A DNA stretch of 64,000 nt from Trichomonas vaginalis G3 (GCF_026262505.1 NC_067203.1:11470001-11534000); one strand, 5' to 3'. Positions 18,480 to 28,794 are shown, counted from the first letter of the stretch. The notes: generated from the letters alone by a model not told the origin. Program-made: numbers and translations.

Positions 18480-18731
18480 AATAATAAAAATGTTTTTACC
18501 CGAAAAGTGATAGAAAAGTGACAAACATGAAAACATATATAATTTGTGAAAAGCGACACATTATATAATGTTTTCGACCCAGAAGAAGGCTTCTTCCCAG
18601 AAGCAATGGAGGAAGAAGAAGAGTCCTCCGAATTCACACCAGAAGACTAACAATTTTCCGAATAAAAACTTCATTTATACTAAACATCTTCAGGGCTAGA
18701 GGGCACGAAGTGCCTGGAAGCCCCACTACCT
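18480..18731. other. Right terminal region of Maverick A
   Basis: This holds a short acidic frame on the plus strand ending at 18649 (GFFPEAMEEEEESSEF), probably the tail of a lost gene. It is followed by a compound palindrome at 18694-18724, where GGGCT and AGCCC enclose AGGGCACGAAGTGCCT. The element appears to stop at CCCCACTACCT, before an 18-base T tract. Confidence 0.5.
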
Positions 18732-19397
18732 TTTTTTTTTTTTTTTTTGTCTCTAATTTTAATAGCTTTTTTGAATCTTGCAATCTAAATAATTAATATA
18801 TGCAGGTCATTTTATTTTTTTTTCTTAATTACATTATATATAATAATAGATTATATGTCCAAATCGAACAAATTGTGAATTTTTACTTTTGAATGGTATT
18901 CAAATTTACCCTCTCCTAAGAAAATGCCCCAACAATAATTTTTTTGATAAGAACCTTAACCGATAATGCATTTTAGTGCTCCATTCGTCATGTTAATGCT
19001 TTGTCATGGCAGATCATTAAAAATGAATAGTTATCTCTGCGAATTCAGTATTATCAAAAAACAAAACGGAGTAAATTAGCTAGTTTTTTAAAGAAAATTG
19101 TTATAACTCTGGAACTGAAACTTATATTTATATGAATTCCATGCTAACGTAAAGAAATTAATATTTGTGAAATTCCAATTGATTATTTTTCTTACAGACA
19201 CTATTTCACAATGTAACAATCCCAGTAGATTGTGATAGATATGATATTTCAATACAATTGATCATAAGTATTACTTTAAAAAAAAATATTTCGCTAGCAT
19301 AGAAATTCCAATTATTATCACGTTTATATGGAAAAGACAAACCATTATCATGATCATAATATAGCAAACTTTCCCTATTATAAAAACAATAAATTAT
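18732..19397. other. Host AT-rich intergenic stretch
   Basis: A T tract, then AT-rich sequence with no convincing open frame, repeat or RNA gene. It lies downstream of the RhoGAP gene. Confidence 0.6.
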
Positions 19398-20130
19398 TTA
19401 CATATCCGGAATATCAAAGTCAGATCCAGTTTCATTAAGTATTTTAACGCATGGCTGAAAAATCTTTGGAAATGGTACATGGTTGTGAAATCTGGTAGAA
19501 TCCTGAGTTAAACAAGTTTGGAAACAAGTAGATATATTAGCCATAGACATTTGGTTCACGTGAGCATTGATGAATACTTCATTTATTGCAGAAAAGATGT
19601 AAGCTAAGCATTTCCTATTAATTTGAGGGAGATTTTTAATTACATCGTAAATAGATTCTTCTCTAAGCTCTACGTAATATTGATTGAATACTTCCGGAAT
19701 AAGAATTGGTTCCGGTATGTTCATCAACCAGTTCTTCAAAAATCCAGAAACGTCATGGACTTGACAGCATGGAGGAATAGCTACTTCTTTGTGATTTAAT
19801 ACATGGTATAATTCCTCAATATAATATTTGTTTCCATTAATTCTGAAAACTCCAACTGTTTTTGCAAACTTTTTGATGAAACTTGTGCATTCTGGTACAA
19901 ATGCTGGAACTCCATCTTCTGTTAAATGGAGTGATTGAAGGGGTTTCCCTTGAAGTGAAGGTGTTGCATACATTTTTTTTCGAATTCCGAATCAAAAATC
20001 TTGTCACTTTTTTAACGTCTAGTTCTAAAAAAGTTGAGTCCCCTAGCTTTAATTCTTTATGATGAATGTGGCTTGCTGTCTGTGAATAACAAAAAACGTA
20101 CAACTCCGAAGCAATTTCAATTTCCCCATT
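19398..20130 (-). pseudogene. RhoGAP gene, 3' part, split by Maverick B
   Basis: A 191-residue frame (19398-19973) carries the RhoGAP fold: VGVFRINGN with the arginine finger, HDVSGFLKNWLMNIPEPIL, and NQMSMANISTCFQTC. Upstream, in another frame, a PH-like segment (NGEIEIASELYVFCYS, then KLGDSTFLELDVKKVT) runs up to 20130, where the Maverick begins. The two frames differ by one base at a run of eight A (19971-19978 on the plus strand), which could be real decay or a sequencing error. RhoGAPs switch off Rho/Rac GTPases; a PH domain would bring the protein to membranes. The inserted 20-kb element surely inactivates it in this allele. Confidence 0.8.
20125..20130. repeat. Target-site duplication CCCATT, left copy
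   Basis: The six bases directly before the left end of Maverick B equal the six after its right end (40216-40221). Six bases is the usual duplication length for Polintons. Confidence 0.95.
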
Positions 20131-20386
20131 AGTAGTAGGATAGGAAGGGTTGTGTGACTTTTTTTGTTACATCTATATATAGACGATGCATTAAAATATT
20201 TATTTATAAATCATTAAAAAATTAACATTAATTTTAAAATAATTTATTTTTTTATCTTTTATAAAAGAAGCTATATATAGATGATGTCAGATATTCCGCG
20301 ATTAATTAAACATTGTTTAAATCCTGAATGAAACCAATGAAGTCATAATCAAAGACCTCATGAGTAAAAAATAAACTTTAAAAATA
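20131..20386 (+). repeat. Left terminal inverted repeat of Maverick B
   Basis: It matches the right repeat closely over the outer 30 bp and over the inner stretch TGAATGAAACCAATGAAGTC to ACCTCAT. The right copy carries about 150 extra bases in between. Confidence 0.9.
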
Positions 20387-20394
20387 AATTGAAA

Positions 20395-20763
20395 CTAATG
20401 ATTATTTGAATTTATGAAATCAATTATTTGATTCATTCTTTCTTCAATAATTTCCATTCTTTTTGTTAAATCATCTATTTTCATTAATGAGGTGATTCTT
20501 GATTGAGGAATAGATTTCAAACTAACCACTCCTTTTATTTTTGAAATTTTGAATCCATCAACTTTAAACATTTTATTCAATTTACATGTTGTCAATTCTT
20601 CAAATAATTTTTTATTGTTAGCATAATAGCCATTAAATTCTTCAACAGATGAAAAAATTTTTATTTCAGTAATTGGTTTAACAACGTTTATTTTTTGTTG
20701 AACATTTTCACTTTCATTTATTTCATCCTCCTTTGTTTCATTTATTTTTAAAATCGGTTTCAT
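20395..20763 (-). CDS. 122-residue coiled-coil protein, unknown
   Basis: A Glu/Lys/Ile-rich small protein with a C-terminal helix (IDDLTKRMEIIEERMNQIID) that would form a coiled coil. It is the first gene inside the left terminal repeat and is transcribed toward the end. It has the TTTTTATTTAATGATAA upstream pattern. I know no function for it. Confidence 0.55.
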   Translation of the reverse strand: MKPILKINETKEDEINESENVQQKINVVKPITEIKIFSSVEEFNGYYANNKKLFEELTTCKLNKMFKVDGFKISKIKGVVSLKSIPQSRITSLMKIDDLTKRMEIIEERMNQIIDFINSNNH

Positions 20764-20829
20764 TTATCATTAAATAAAAATTAGAATATAAGTGATAAAA
20801 TATATTTTTTAATTAATATTAAATCAGAA

Positions 20830-21066
20830 ATGGCGGCAGGATTCTTTAAAAAATTATGGGATGGAATTAAGAAAGCTGCAGGTTGGGTTTATAAAAAGGT
20901 TATTAAACCTGTTGCAAACTTTTTGGCACCAGTAGCGAAAACGGCAGGAACTATCATAGGTGGAGTATTAGGTACAAAAGCAGGTAATCCGGCGATGGGA
21001 GCACAAGCGGGTAACGCAATTGGTGGAATTGCTGAAGGAATACTTAATAAAATAGGAGGTAAATAG
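20830..21066 (+). CDS. Small amphipathic protein (capsid-associated candidate)
   Basis: A 78-residue protein. The N-terminus MAAGFFKKLWDGIKKAAGW is an amphipathic, membrane-active type helix; the C-terminal half is Gly/Ala-rich (GTIIGGVLGTKAGNPAMGAQ). It shares its first ten residues with the divergent neighbour at 21091-21306. The position beside the major capsid gene fits a minor virion protein that disrupts membranes, by analogy with adenovirus pVI. Confidence 0.6.
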   Translation: MAAGFFKKLWDGIKKAAGWVYKKVIKPVANFLAPVAKTAGTIIGGVLGTKAGNPAMGAQAGNAIGGIAEGILNKIGGK

Positions 21067-21090
21067 TGGAAAAATAAATAAATATTATTT

Positions 21091-21306
21091 TTATCTTAGT
21101 ATCGGTTGTAGTCTTTGATAAACTTTTTCTCCTTTATTTAATATTTCTCTTATTGGGGCAGCTTTTGGCGTTATTGATTCGGCAATGTCACTAATTGCTT
21201 CTTTATTCTTAAATATCCAATTTGCTCCTTTCTTCATTGTTTCCCAAACTTTATGCGCTCCTCTTTTTACTTTATCCCACAGTTTCTTAAAGAATCCTGC
21301 AGCCAT
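21091..21306 (-). CDS. Small amphipathic protein, second copy
   Basis: A 71-residue protein opening with the same MAAGFFKKLWD block as the convergent neighbour at 20830, then diverging (KVKRGAHKVWETMKKGANWI). It is basic and helical with no transmembrane span. The pair looks like an old inverted gene duplication. Confidence 0.6.
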   Translation of the reverse strand: MAAGFFKKLWDKVKRGAHKVWETMKKGANWIFKNKEAISDIAESITPKAAPIREILNKGEKVYQRLQPILR

Positions 21307-21375
21307 AGTTGATTATTTCATTAAAATTAAAAATTCATTTTCACCTTTTAATTTTGATTTTTTATTTAATAATAA

Positions 21376-23012
21376 ATGACGACTAACTATTTGGTGCCAA
21401 ACACTAAACCGATTAATGGAAATGTGTTTCATTCATTTGAAAAGATAAATGAAATATTCGCAAAGAATGACGGTAGAAGATATTATAGAGAACTTGAAAG
21501 TTCATGCTTTGACTCCGATACTCCATATTTTGATGATAAACAAACTCATTTAAGAATTACAAATCCGGCTCATGATGTGAATCAATTAGGTGACACATAT
21601 ATTAAACGCAAAGTTAGCAACTCTAGTTTCAAATAAAGCTTTCACATGTGATGCCGCTTTTAAATGCATGCGTTTATTCGTTGGTTACAAATCATCAAAT
21701 CAAACTTTAAACAATTAGAAGTAGAAACTGAAAGAGGTGATGCGGTTATCTTCAGATGGATTGCGCCCGTGAATCTTTCGCATTTGCAACATATAAACCG
21801 AAATCAGAAAGGAAAGTTAAAAAGTTTGTTCATTCGTTATATAATAATGTTCAAAAATATGATAACTCAGTATGTGGTAAATATATTGACCCTTCAGAAG
21901 TTTTCAAGAAAGCAAATGAAGAAGTTGATATCACTTTTGATATGATTATTCCGGTAAATGATTTGTTAGCATTTCAGGCGTTCGATGATTATCCTAAATC
22001 ATTTGGTGAAATCATTCTTAAATATTATGTTTTCAGGGATACTTTAGTATTTTGTCAGGTTGACCCGTTAAGAGTTGCTGATTTACAAAATTACGTTTAT
22101 GAAAAGATAACTGATGAAAATTATGAAAAGATTATGAATCATGTTTATAAATATGATCGCAAATTCCAACAAATCGGACTTCCTGCCAAATTAATTACAA
22201 GCTTAGCCGCTACATCTGCTGACGCAACAGTTGAAGACGTTATTATTTCATGCACAAAGATGGAAGTTTTAGAGGATAAATGCATTACACCAGGATACGG
22301 TTTAATTGAAGAATCAGTTAAAGCAATACCACGTTTATTCAGTAAGGAAGATCCATTCATGATTCCAGCTCAACATATTGACGTTCGTTCACTAAATGGA
22401 GGTTGCATCACTCCTGAAGGTATCAGTTCAGATTTCTCATACGCTCTTCATAATGTTACAGATGTTGTGTTAACATTTCCGAAGAATGCAATGCAAAGAA
22501 CAGTTTTAGAAAATCCAATGCTTCGAGGTCTTCAGGTCACTATAGATTCCAGAAACTTCCCCGATCAAGCGATGACCACAGTGGGTGACATATTCTTTAC
22601 ACGTATGCTTCAAGCTTCTGATTTAGATGGAGTGAATGAATGCACGGAAGAATACGAGGACTCATTAACTAGACCATTGAATGCAGATGATGGCGCACCA
22701 TTAACTAGAACATGGAAAGACCAAACTTCATTCTTATGCACTATTCCAGTTCAACGTGATGGAGCGGGTATATTCTTTGATGGATTAGAAACTTTCAACT
22801 CACAAGTTACAGTACAAGTGAAAGCTTATCCAATCATTCAGGGTGAAAATGACACTTACTGTTCAAAGGTGACAAATCCTCCTCAGGTTTGGTTTACTAG
22901 GACTACGTATTGGACATGGACACCGGATGAAGGTTTGAAATATCATCCAACAGGTACACCACCACAGTATAGAAGTTCATATGATGAAATATTGATGAAT
23001 AGAAATGTTTAA
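21376..23012 (+). pseudogene. Major capsid protein gene (double jelly-roll type), broken
   Basis: The longest frame here, 418 residues (21756-23012), has the length, beta-rich character and position expected of a Polinton major capsid protein. It is followed directly by the packaging ATPase and preceded by small amphipathic genes. Conspicuous blocks are HIDVRSLNGGCITPEGISS, PVQRDGAGIFFDG and WFTRTTYWTWTPDEG. The gene is broken, with about one or two breaks. The family call rests on gene context and overall character rather than on a motif. Confidence 0.6.
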
Positions 23013-23036
23013 AATTATAAATTTATTTTTGATTAA

Positions 23037-23857
23037 ATGGATTTAAATTCTGAAGAATTAACAGAGTATATAATACATACATAGATGATATGATTAATGA
23101 AGCATTGAGTGATAATAGAAATGCTCTATCTAAGGAAAAATTAATGAAAATTCCATATTCTGAATGTTACTTAAATTCAATCACTGCAGCAATTGGTAAA
23201 CAAAATAAAGGTAAAACATTAACGATATTAAAACAAATTATCATTATTGCTAACACTTCCCCATTCACATGTGTTAATTTATATCAACCGTTCAGGTTCA
23301 CCTTCAGATGATACATTTGAATCTTTAAAGCATTTAATCAAAATTCCAATTATTTATTTATCACAAGAAGAAGCAGAAGATTATTTAAAAAACTTTTTAA
23401 TGTATAAAGAATTATATAATACAATCAAGAAGCAAGGATTAGAGGATAAAATTATTGATAAACAACGGGATGAATTATTTGAAACACTTTCTATTTCAAA
23501 TTTTGATAGAGAATTTTTGCATTCACTAATTTTTCTAGATGATGCGGTGAAATCAAAACTAATAACAAATGAGAAATCATATTTTAATCAGTTATTAACT
23601 CAATGTCGACACATTCAGTGTTCATTCTTTATGGCTGTTCAATACTTCAAAGCATTAAGCACAAACATTAAATCAAACCTGTCACCCTTTTCATTTTCAG
23701 TGGTTTTAGTCGTCAACAGTTGAACGTTATGCTTTATCAAGTGAATTTACCAATGAGCATTAATGAACTTTACACACAATATCAGCAATTAGGTGAACAT
23801 GGAAAAATAATAGTTGATTTAAATAAAGGAGTGTTAAATTTGATTAACTTTTTATAA
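23037..23857 (+). pseudogene. A32-type DNA-packaging ATPase gene, broken
   Basis: The Walker A region (AIGKQNKGKTLTILKQIII) and a Walker B with SLIFLDDAVKSKL, followed by CRHIQCSFFMAVQYFKAL, match the FtsK/HerA-type ATPase that packs DNA into Maverick virions. The same C-terminal half occurs in the chimeric gene at 6305-6961. The gene is broken, with about two breaks. It follows the major capsid gene. Confidence 0.75.
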
Positions 23858-23887
23858 TTAATTTTTATTTTTTATTTATAATTAAAC

Positions 23888-24780
23888 ATGACAGAAATAG
23901 CAAATCTTCTACAGGTTCCATTAAAACAAGGGACAAACAAAAGGGTGCATATAATAGAACTATGAAAGTTCCAGACGGAATGAAAGAATTAGTTCATATT
24001 GTTGCTGGTCTTCAAAAGGATGTAAACAAATGAGAAACGTTTTAACATTACCAGAAGCTCAAGCATATGCCAAACGTCATGGACCAAATTGGGAAGCACA
24101 CGAAGCAGACATTACGGGCCAAATGGAAAACCTGATGGTATAAATGAAGTTTTCGTTACTGATGGTCAAGGTAATATTAAAGTCATAAATGGTTATAAAT
24201 TAACTGTATCTGATTATCCTAAACGTAAAGCATATAATGAACGTTATCCTATGCAATTTGATGAAAATGGAAAAGCTGTTAAACAATACATTGGAGAAGG
24301 TGAAATGGTCCAATTAATTCATACCGTTATAATCCATATTCTTATTTCAATGAAGAATTAAACTGCTATTGAAGGACCGGATGGATTACCACGATATGTT
24401 AATCAGTTTGATGGTCAAATATGCAAATTTGAGACTGAAATTCCAGCTAAGAAATTCTTTAAAGTTGCTTTATTCGATCCAGTGTTCGCAAATGTTAAAG
24501 ATGAACTTAAACAGCAATTCCAACCAATTATAGTAGCAAGAATTGCATCAGGTGCTTTATCTCAAGCATTCAAAGATTTAATTAAGAAACCATTATATCA
24601 GCAACGAGGTTTAACTTATGATTTAGTTAAGGAATCAGATAAAAGAAAATTGAGAAATCAAATGATTATAAGAATGCAATTAATGAATATATTCGGTCTA
24701 TTAATTTCGATGAAAATGCTAAAAATCAACTTCATGAACAAATACAGGGAATAATAGATTCAAAAGTTCCAGCAAAATAA
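23888..24780 (+). pseudogene. Structural-region gene of unknown function, broken
   Basis: Downstream of the ATPase, several open stretches on one strand (with NGKPDGINEVFVTDGQGNIK and AYNERYPMQFDENGKAVKQY) belong to one decayed gene, with about three to four breaks. It could be a minor capsid or accessory virion protein by position, but I see no diagnostic motif. Confidence 0.45.
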
Positions 24781-24813
24781 AAGTTTAAATATATTTTTTT
24801 TATTCGATTATAA

Positions 24814-25478
24814 ATGAGAAGACGTTTCACTAGTCAAAAGAACACAAACGCAAAAGCAGAGATTACGGTTGGTTATAACGTAAATGATGATAAATCACGA
24901 ATTATTCAAAATGTTAAAGTTAATGTTAGTCCTGAATTAACAAGGTCAGCAACTCAACCAAATTTATTAACTCGTGACTTACCAAAGAATGAGGAGGAGC
25001 AAAATAAAGAAGATGAACCCGTTGAAATCCCCACATATCCAACATACCCCCCACCTCTTTCATCAAACATCGAGAACCCAGGAATCTACGATTACAGTCG
25101 CAATGCGCCATATAAAATAGACATTAATTCAGAATTAATGAAAATTTACCGTGATATAATAACTGATAATTATGATTCAATAATAAATTTAATTGATCAA
25201 TCCGGTTTAATTATTTTACCTTATGAATCATTAATTCACATTATCGCCATTCTTTGTGATGTTCAAGATTCAGACTTAAGATTCAATTTTTCATAGATGA
25301 TGATGTTTCATGCTGCGGAACAGTTGCAAAAATAAATCCTATAAAGGATATTAGCACAATTAAGATATCAAAGAATGGAACAACAACTGAACTTCATTTA
25401 ACTTATAATGATATTTATAATAAAATAGTTGATGAATATAAAATATCACTTGAAAAATTCTTTGTTAAGGCCATTTAA
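24814..25478 (+). pseudogene. Unknown protein with a Pro-rich PTYPPP stretch, broken
   Basis: The N-terminus is basic (MRRRFTSQKNTNAKAEITVG), followed by a Pro/Glu-rich linker with EIPTYPTYPPPLSS and a helical part (DNYDSIINLIDQSGLIILPY). It is broken, with about one break. PPxY-like stretches recruit host ubiquitin ligases in some viruses, but PTYPPP is not an exact match. Function unknown. Confidence 0.45.
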
Positions 25479-25582
25479 TATTCAAGCATTAACATTATTG
25501 AATAATAATCCTTTGAATCATAATCGATAATAATTGACCTTTCGCCAGTTTCTATCGTTTGTTTTATTTCTTTTTGCCCCCA

Positions 25583-25951
25583 CTATCTGGATCGGTCATT
25601 GTAATTGTTTTTTGTTATAGTATCAGCTTTATCTTTAACTTCAATCTTTTTTCCATCAGGATATTTAAACCAAAATTCCAAAAATTCGATATTGTCAATC
25701 TGTTCATATTTTAATCTATCAATTGCATTTTTAATACCATCTGAAAATCTTATGAAATGGTCATTATATGGGTTTGATTGAACTAAATTTGAATGAAGTG
25801 AAATATAACCCGATGATGAATATGACATTGACTCATTTTCTGAAACACTAAAATTTATAACATGAATGAATTTCTTATTCGTTGAATTTATGAATTCTTG
25901 AGGTAATCTTATTCTAGTTTTATTTATCACTGGAAAATAACGCTTTACCAT
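25583..25951 (-). CDS. About 122-residue protein, unknown
   Basis: The start at 25951 (MVKRYFPVINKTRIRLPQEF) is the first ATG and faces the gene at 25971 over 19 bases. The protein is mixed alpha/beta without a motif I know, with NSTNKKFIHVINFSVSENES and FLEFWFKYPDGKKIEVKD. It has no neighbours of known function except the fibre gene downstream on the other strand. Confidence 0.5.
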   Translation of the reverse strand: MVKRYFPVINKTRIRLPQEFINSTNKKFIHVINFSVSENESMSYSSSGYISLHSNLVQSNPYNDHFIRFSDGIKNAIDRLKYEQIDNIEFLEFWFKYPDGKKIEVKDKADTITKNNYNDRSR

Positions 25952-25970
25952 ATTTTTAATCGTAATAAAA
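25952..25970. promoter_or_regulatory. 19-bp bidirectional intergenic promoter candidate
   Basis: ATTTTTAATCGTAATAAAA separates two divergent start codons; it has a T run on one side and an A run on the other, as in the two short gaps of Maverick A. Confidence 0.5.
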
Positions 25971-26680
25971 ATGTCAATTATCAATATTATTTCGAATAAT
26001 AGTTGTGAATTAAATTTAACGGTTAGTGGAATTTATAATGTTACTCTCGTTTCTGTGAGTGGTAAATTTAATCCCATTCTTTTAGACCCTTCAGATTATA
26101 TATCATTTATTAAAGATGACCATGAAAAAACGTATGATATGTATATAAATAATGTGATAGCGAAATGGGATATTAACATGATTTTAAGTTATTTAAATGA
26201 ATCATTTATCGTATGGTATGAAGAAAATTTTAAATCAAAACCCAATAAACTTTTGAACTTGATGAAATAAATAACCTTATTAAATTTCCGCTGAAAATTA
26301 AATTTTGTACTCCTCATCTTCGTTCATTGTTGGGGATATTAAATTTTGAAAAAGATGTTGGGGATGTTTTGTATTCTGACACTGGTTCCAATTTCATTTT
26401 AATCAAATGTGATAAAGTTAATACCCCAATGAGATTTTCACATCAAACATATAGACCCTAACTCTTACCCATCAATACAAAACATTTTATCCATCAACTT
26501 AAACACATTTTCTTTATCATATCCGTTTCAATTATCGGGAATTCATTTATTCTTCATTCAAAAGATTTATCAAATATTAAATTTAGAGTAACTGACCTAT
26601 TTGATTGTGATTTAGAATTCATGAATGAAATATTATGGCAATTTCAAATAGAAAAAATAGCTGATGAGATAACGGATTAA
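25971..26680 (+). pseudogene. Unknown gene, broken
   Basis: The first frame (99 residues) reads MSIINIISNNSCELNLTVSG and continues beta-rich; the rest of the gene is decayed, with about two breaks. The beta-rich N-terminus and its position before the fibre gene suggest a virion surface protein, but this is speculation. Confidence 0.4.
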
Positions 26681-26704
26681 ATATTTATTTTTAAATCATA
26701 ATAA

Positions 26705-27889
26705 ATGATTAAACAACAGCAACCACAACAACTTAAGGCACAGACCATTACATACGCCATATATGCATATAATTCAAAGACGGCAGAACAAACGCAAAGG
26801 TTGAAATATGGAGATTTGGAGATAGTATTGAAAAATGACCATTTCGAATTCGTTTGCAAAGGTGGTGCAGTGATATCAAATATAAAAGAAATTTTATTTA
26901 TGAATTCAAAAATTAAAGGTATAACGGATGATATAACATCAATTCCACCAGAAGAACAAAGATATTACGCATTAAATGCATTTCCTAAAGTTTTGAAGAT
27001 TGGAAGATTTAATTTAAATGAGGAATTCATAAAAGGTTTCCTAAATGACATAATGAAGAAGGCAGATAAGGAATATGTGACTAGTGAATTAATGAAGAAG
27101 GCAGATAAGGAATATGTTAATGAAAAAGATAATGAAATTAAAGAAAGGGTTGAAAGGTATCATGAATGGACATCAAATATTTTAAAATCTAAAGCTGATA
27201 CAGGATGGGTTTCAGAATGTTTAGACCTTAAAGCGGATAAAACTTATGTGACTAGTGAGTTAATGAAGAAGGCAGATAAGGAATATGTTAATGAAAAAGA
27301 TAATGAAATTAAAGAAAGGGTTGAAAGGTATCATGAATGGACATCAAATATTTTAAAATCTAAAGCTGATACAGGATGGGTTTCAGAATGTTTAGACCTT
27401 AAAGCGGATAAAACTTATGTGACTAGTGAATTAATGAAGAAAGCGGATAAGGATTGTGTGAATGAAATATACCAAAGTTTGATAGGAACAACTAAAAATA
27501 TTGAAACTATTGCTGGTGACTTTTCCGTCTATGAAGAAAATAAATATTTTAGATGGCAATTGGTACATTCCTTAAAAAATGGTATACGGTGTAAACTCAT
27601 TCCGAAAAATAACAATGAAATGTATGTAAGTTATATAAAGAATGATGACACACAAGTTAAAGTTCCATTAGACAACAACTGTTACTTAAACTTATATGGA
27701 GACGAACAAAAGAAATATTTAAGAGTTTATGAAATGACGGATATGACATTGTCTAACGTAGCTCCAGCACCGTATTATTTCGACTATGGAGATGATGTCA
27801 GAACGCCGCATGTAGATGAACAAAAGCTAACATTATATTTAGATTATTATAGATATAAAAGATATAATGCAATAGAAAAACGAGAATAG
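26705..27889 (+). CDS. Tail-fibre shaft protein with KADKEYV repeats
   Basis: A 394-residue frame. After a globular N-terminal part of about 110 residues come repeats of ELMKKADKEYV, then two almost identical copies (about 66 residues each) of a unit with RVERYHEWTSNILKSKADTG and SECLDLKADKTYV. Such ADKxYV heptad-like repeats are typical of trimeric phage tail-fibre shafts. The C-terminal part is beta-rich. The tail-collar tip at 28054-28488 lies directly downstream. Element A has the same repeats (15350-15800), locally nearly identical at DNA level. An adhesion role is inferred. Confidence 0.65.
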   Translation: MIKQQQPQQLKAQTITYAIYAYNSKTAEQTQRLKYGDLEIVLKNDHFEFVCKGGAVISNIKEILFMNSKIKGITDDITSIPPEEQRYYALNAFPKVLKIGRFNLNEEFIKGFLNDIMKKADKEYVTSELMKKADKEYVNEKDNEIKERVERYHEWTSNILKSKADTGWVSECLDLKADKTYVTSELMKKADKEYVNEKDNEIKERVERYHEWTSNILKSKADTGWVSECLDLKADKTYVTSELMKKADKDCVNEIYQSLIGTTKNIETIAGDFSVYEENKYFRWQLVHSLKNGIRCKLIPKNNNEMYVSYIKNDDTQVKVPLDNNCYLNLYGDEQKKYLRVYEMTDMTLSNVAPAPYYFDYGDDVRTPHVDEQKLTLYLDYYRYKRYNAIEKRE

Positions 27890-28053
27890 TATATTATTAT
27901 ATAGATGACAAAAATAAATATTATAGTCAAGATTTTACCTACCCTGAAAACATAAGATTATATTATAAAAAATATTCTGACACAAACCAGAAGAAACCCG
28001 AAATTGTTGCACTATATTTTAAGTTCAAAAGAGACAATCCTATAATATCTCAT

Positions 28054-28488
28054 ATGTTTGATTTAATGAACCCAGTAGGTTCTATTTATACATCTATGGA
28101 TGTGAGAGGTCCTCAAGCAATGTTTGGTGTTGGTGCATGGGAACAAATACTCGACAGGTTTTTGTATTGTGCAAACTCTTCAAAGGAAACAGGTGGAAGT
28201 AAAACGATTACAGGTGAAAATTTACCTGCACATAGTCACTACATAGATTTAAGTACATCTCAAGCGGGTTGGCATAAGCATAGATATTGGGATTGGTCAG
28301 CAATGATAAAAGGTAAAGGATATGATGTTAAAGACAACGTTAAGTTTGCTATAAATTGTTACTGGGATGACACTCAGGGAGAAGGAAACCATACACATCA
28401 CGTTTCAGGATATACACAAACAACGGGACAAAGTAAAGACTACATGCCACCTTACATGACAGTTTACGCATGGTATAGAGTTCAATGA
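28054..28488 (+). CDS. Phage tail-collar / receptor-binding tip domain
   Basis: A 144-residue frame with NPVGSIYTSMDVRGPQAMF, VGAWEQILDRFLYCA, NLPAHSHYIDLSTSQAG, EGNHTHHVSGYTQTTG and the C-terminal PPYMTVYAWYRVQ. This is the pattern of phage tail-collar / short tail-fibre tips (conserved GSIY and GTW starts, HxH metal ligands, PPY end). It lies downstream of the shaft frame and is probably the distal part of the same fibre gene, which is broken. Almost the same domain sits in Maverick A. Confidence 0.75.
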   Translation: MFDLMNPVGSIYTSMDVRGPQAMFGVGAWEQILDRFLYCANSSKETGGSKTITGENLPAHSHYIDLSTSQAGWHKHRYWDWSAMIKGKGYDVKDNVKFAINCYWDDTQGEGNHTHHVSGYTQTTGQSKDYMPPYMTVYAWYRVQ

Positions 28489-28519
28489 ATGTGCTTGACC
28501 CAAAGGTCTGGGCTTACCG

Positions 28520-28770
28520 AATGAACTAAATATATTTTATGTTTGTAATTAATTAGGTAATGAAGTAATGGATGAACTGCAGAAATATATTTTATCGTCA
28601 ATGGTTTTGGGTTATTCAATAATTGTTTATTGAGTTTTGGATGAAAGAATACGGTCGAGCCAAAAGTGGCTCAACCTCAAAACGAGCATTTTATGAGCTT
28701 ATTAATGGTGTTATGAATGAATTCAGTCCAAAAATAATTAATTTCATTAGTTTTAAAATTATTTTTATTT
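28520..28770 (+). pseudogene. KilA-N gene remnant
   Basis: A fragment with EFWMKEYGRAKSGSTSKRAF and INGVMNEF lies before the intact promoter motif of the next KilA-N gene. It matches the fragment in the satellite of Maverick A at 10110-10330. Confidence 0.55.
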
Positions 28771-28794
28771 TTTATTTTGTATGTAAAGACAATA

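Larger units (their letters stand above)
1..18731. mobile_element. Maverick/Polinton element A, broken, left end outside the window
   Basis: The stretch holds an integrase, small amphipathic capsid-associated proteins, two relatives of a candidate minor capsid protein, a tail-fibre gene, KilA-N genes and an adenine methyltransferase, which together fit a Maverick/Polinton. No polymerase, major capsid or primase-helicase gene is seen, so these probably lie beyond the left edge or are lost. The right end is placed at 18731, where a compound palindrome ends in CCCCACTACCT before a T tract; its complement AGGTAGTGGGG resembles the AGTAGTAGG end of element B. The element is a fossil with roughly ten or more breaks. 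The first 12 kb is heavily rearranged. The left end and target duplication cannot be checked here. Confidence 0.75.
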
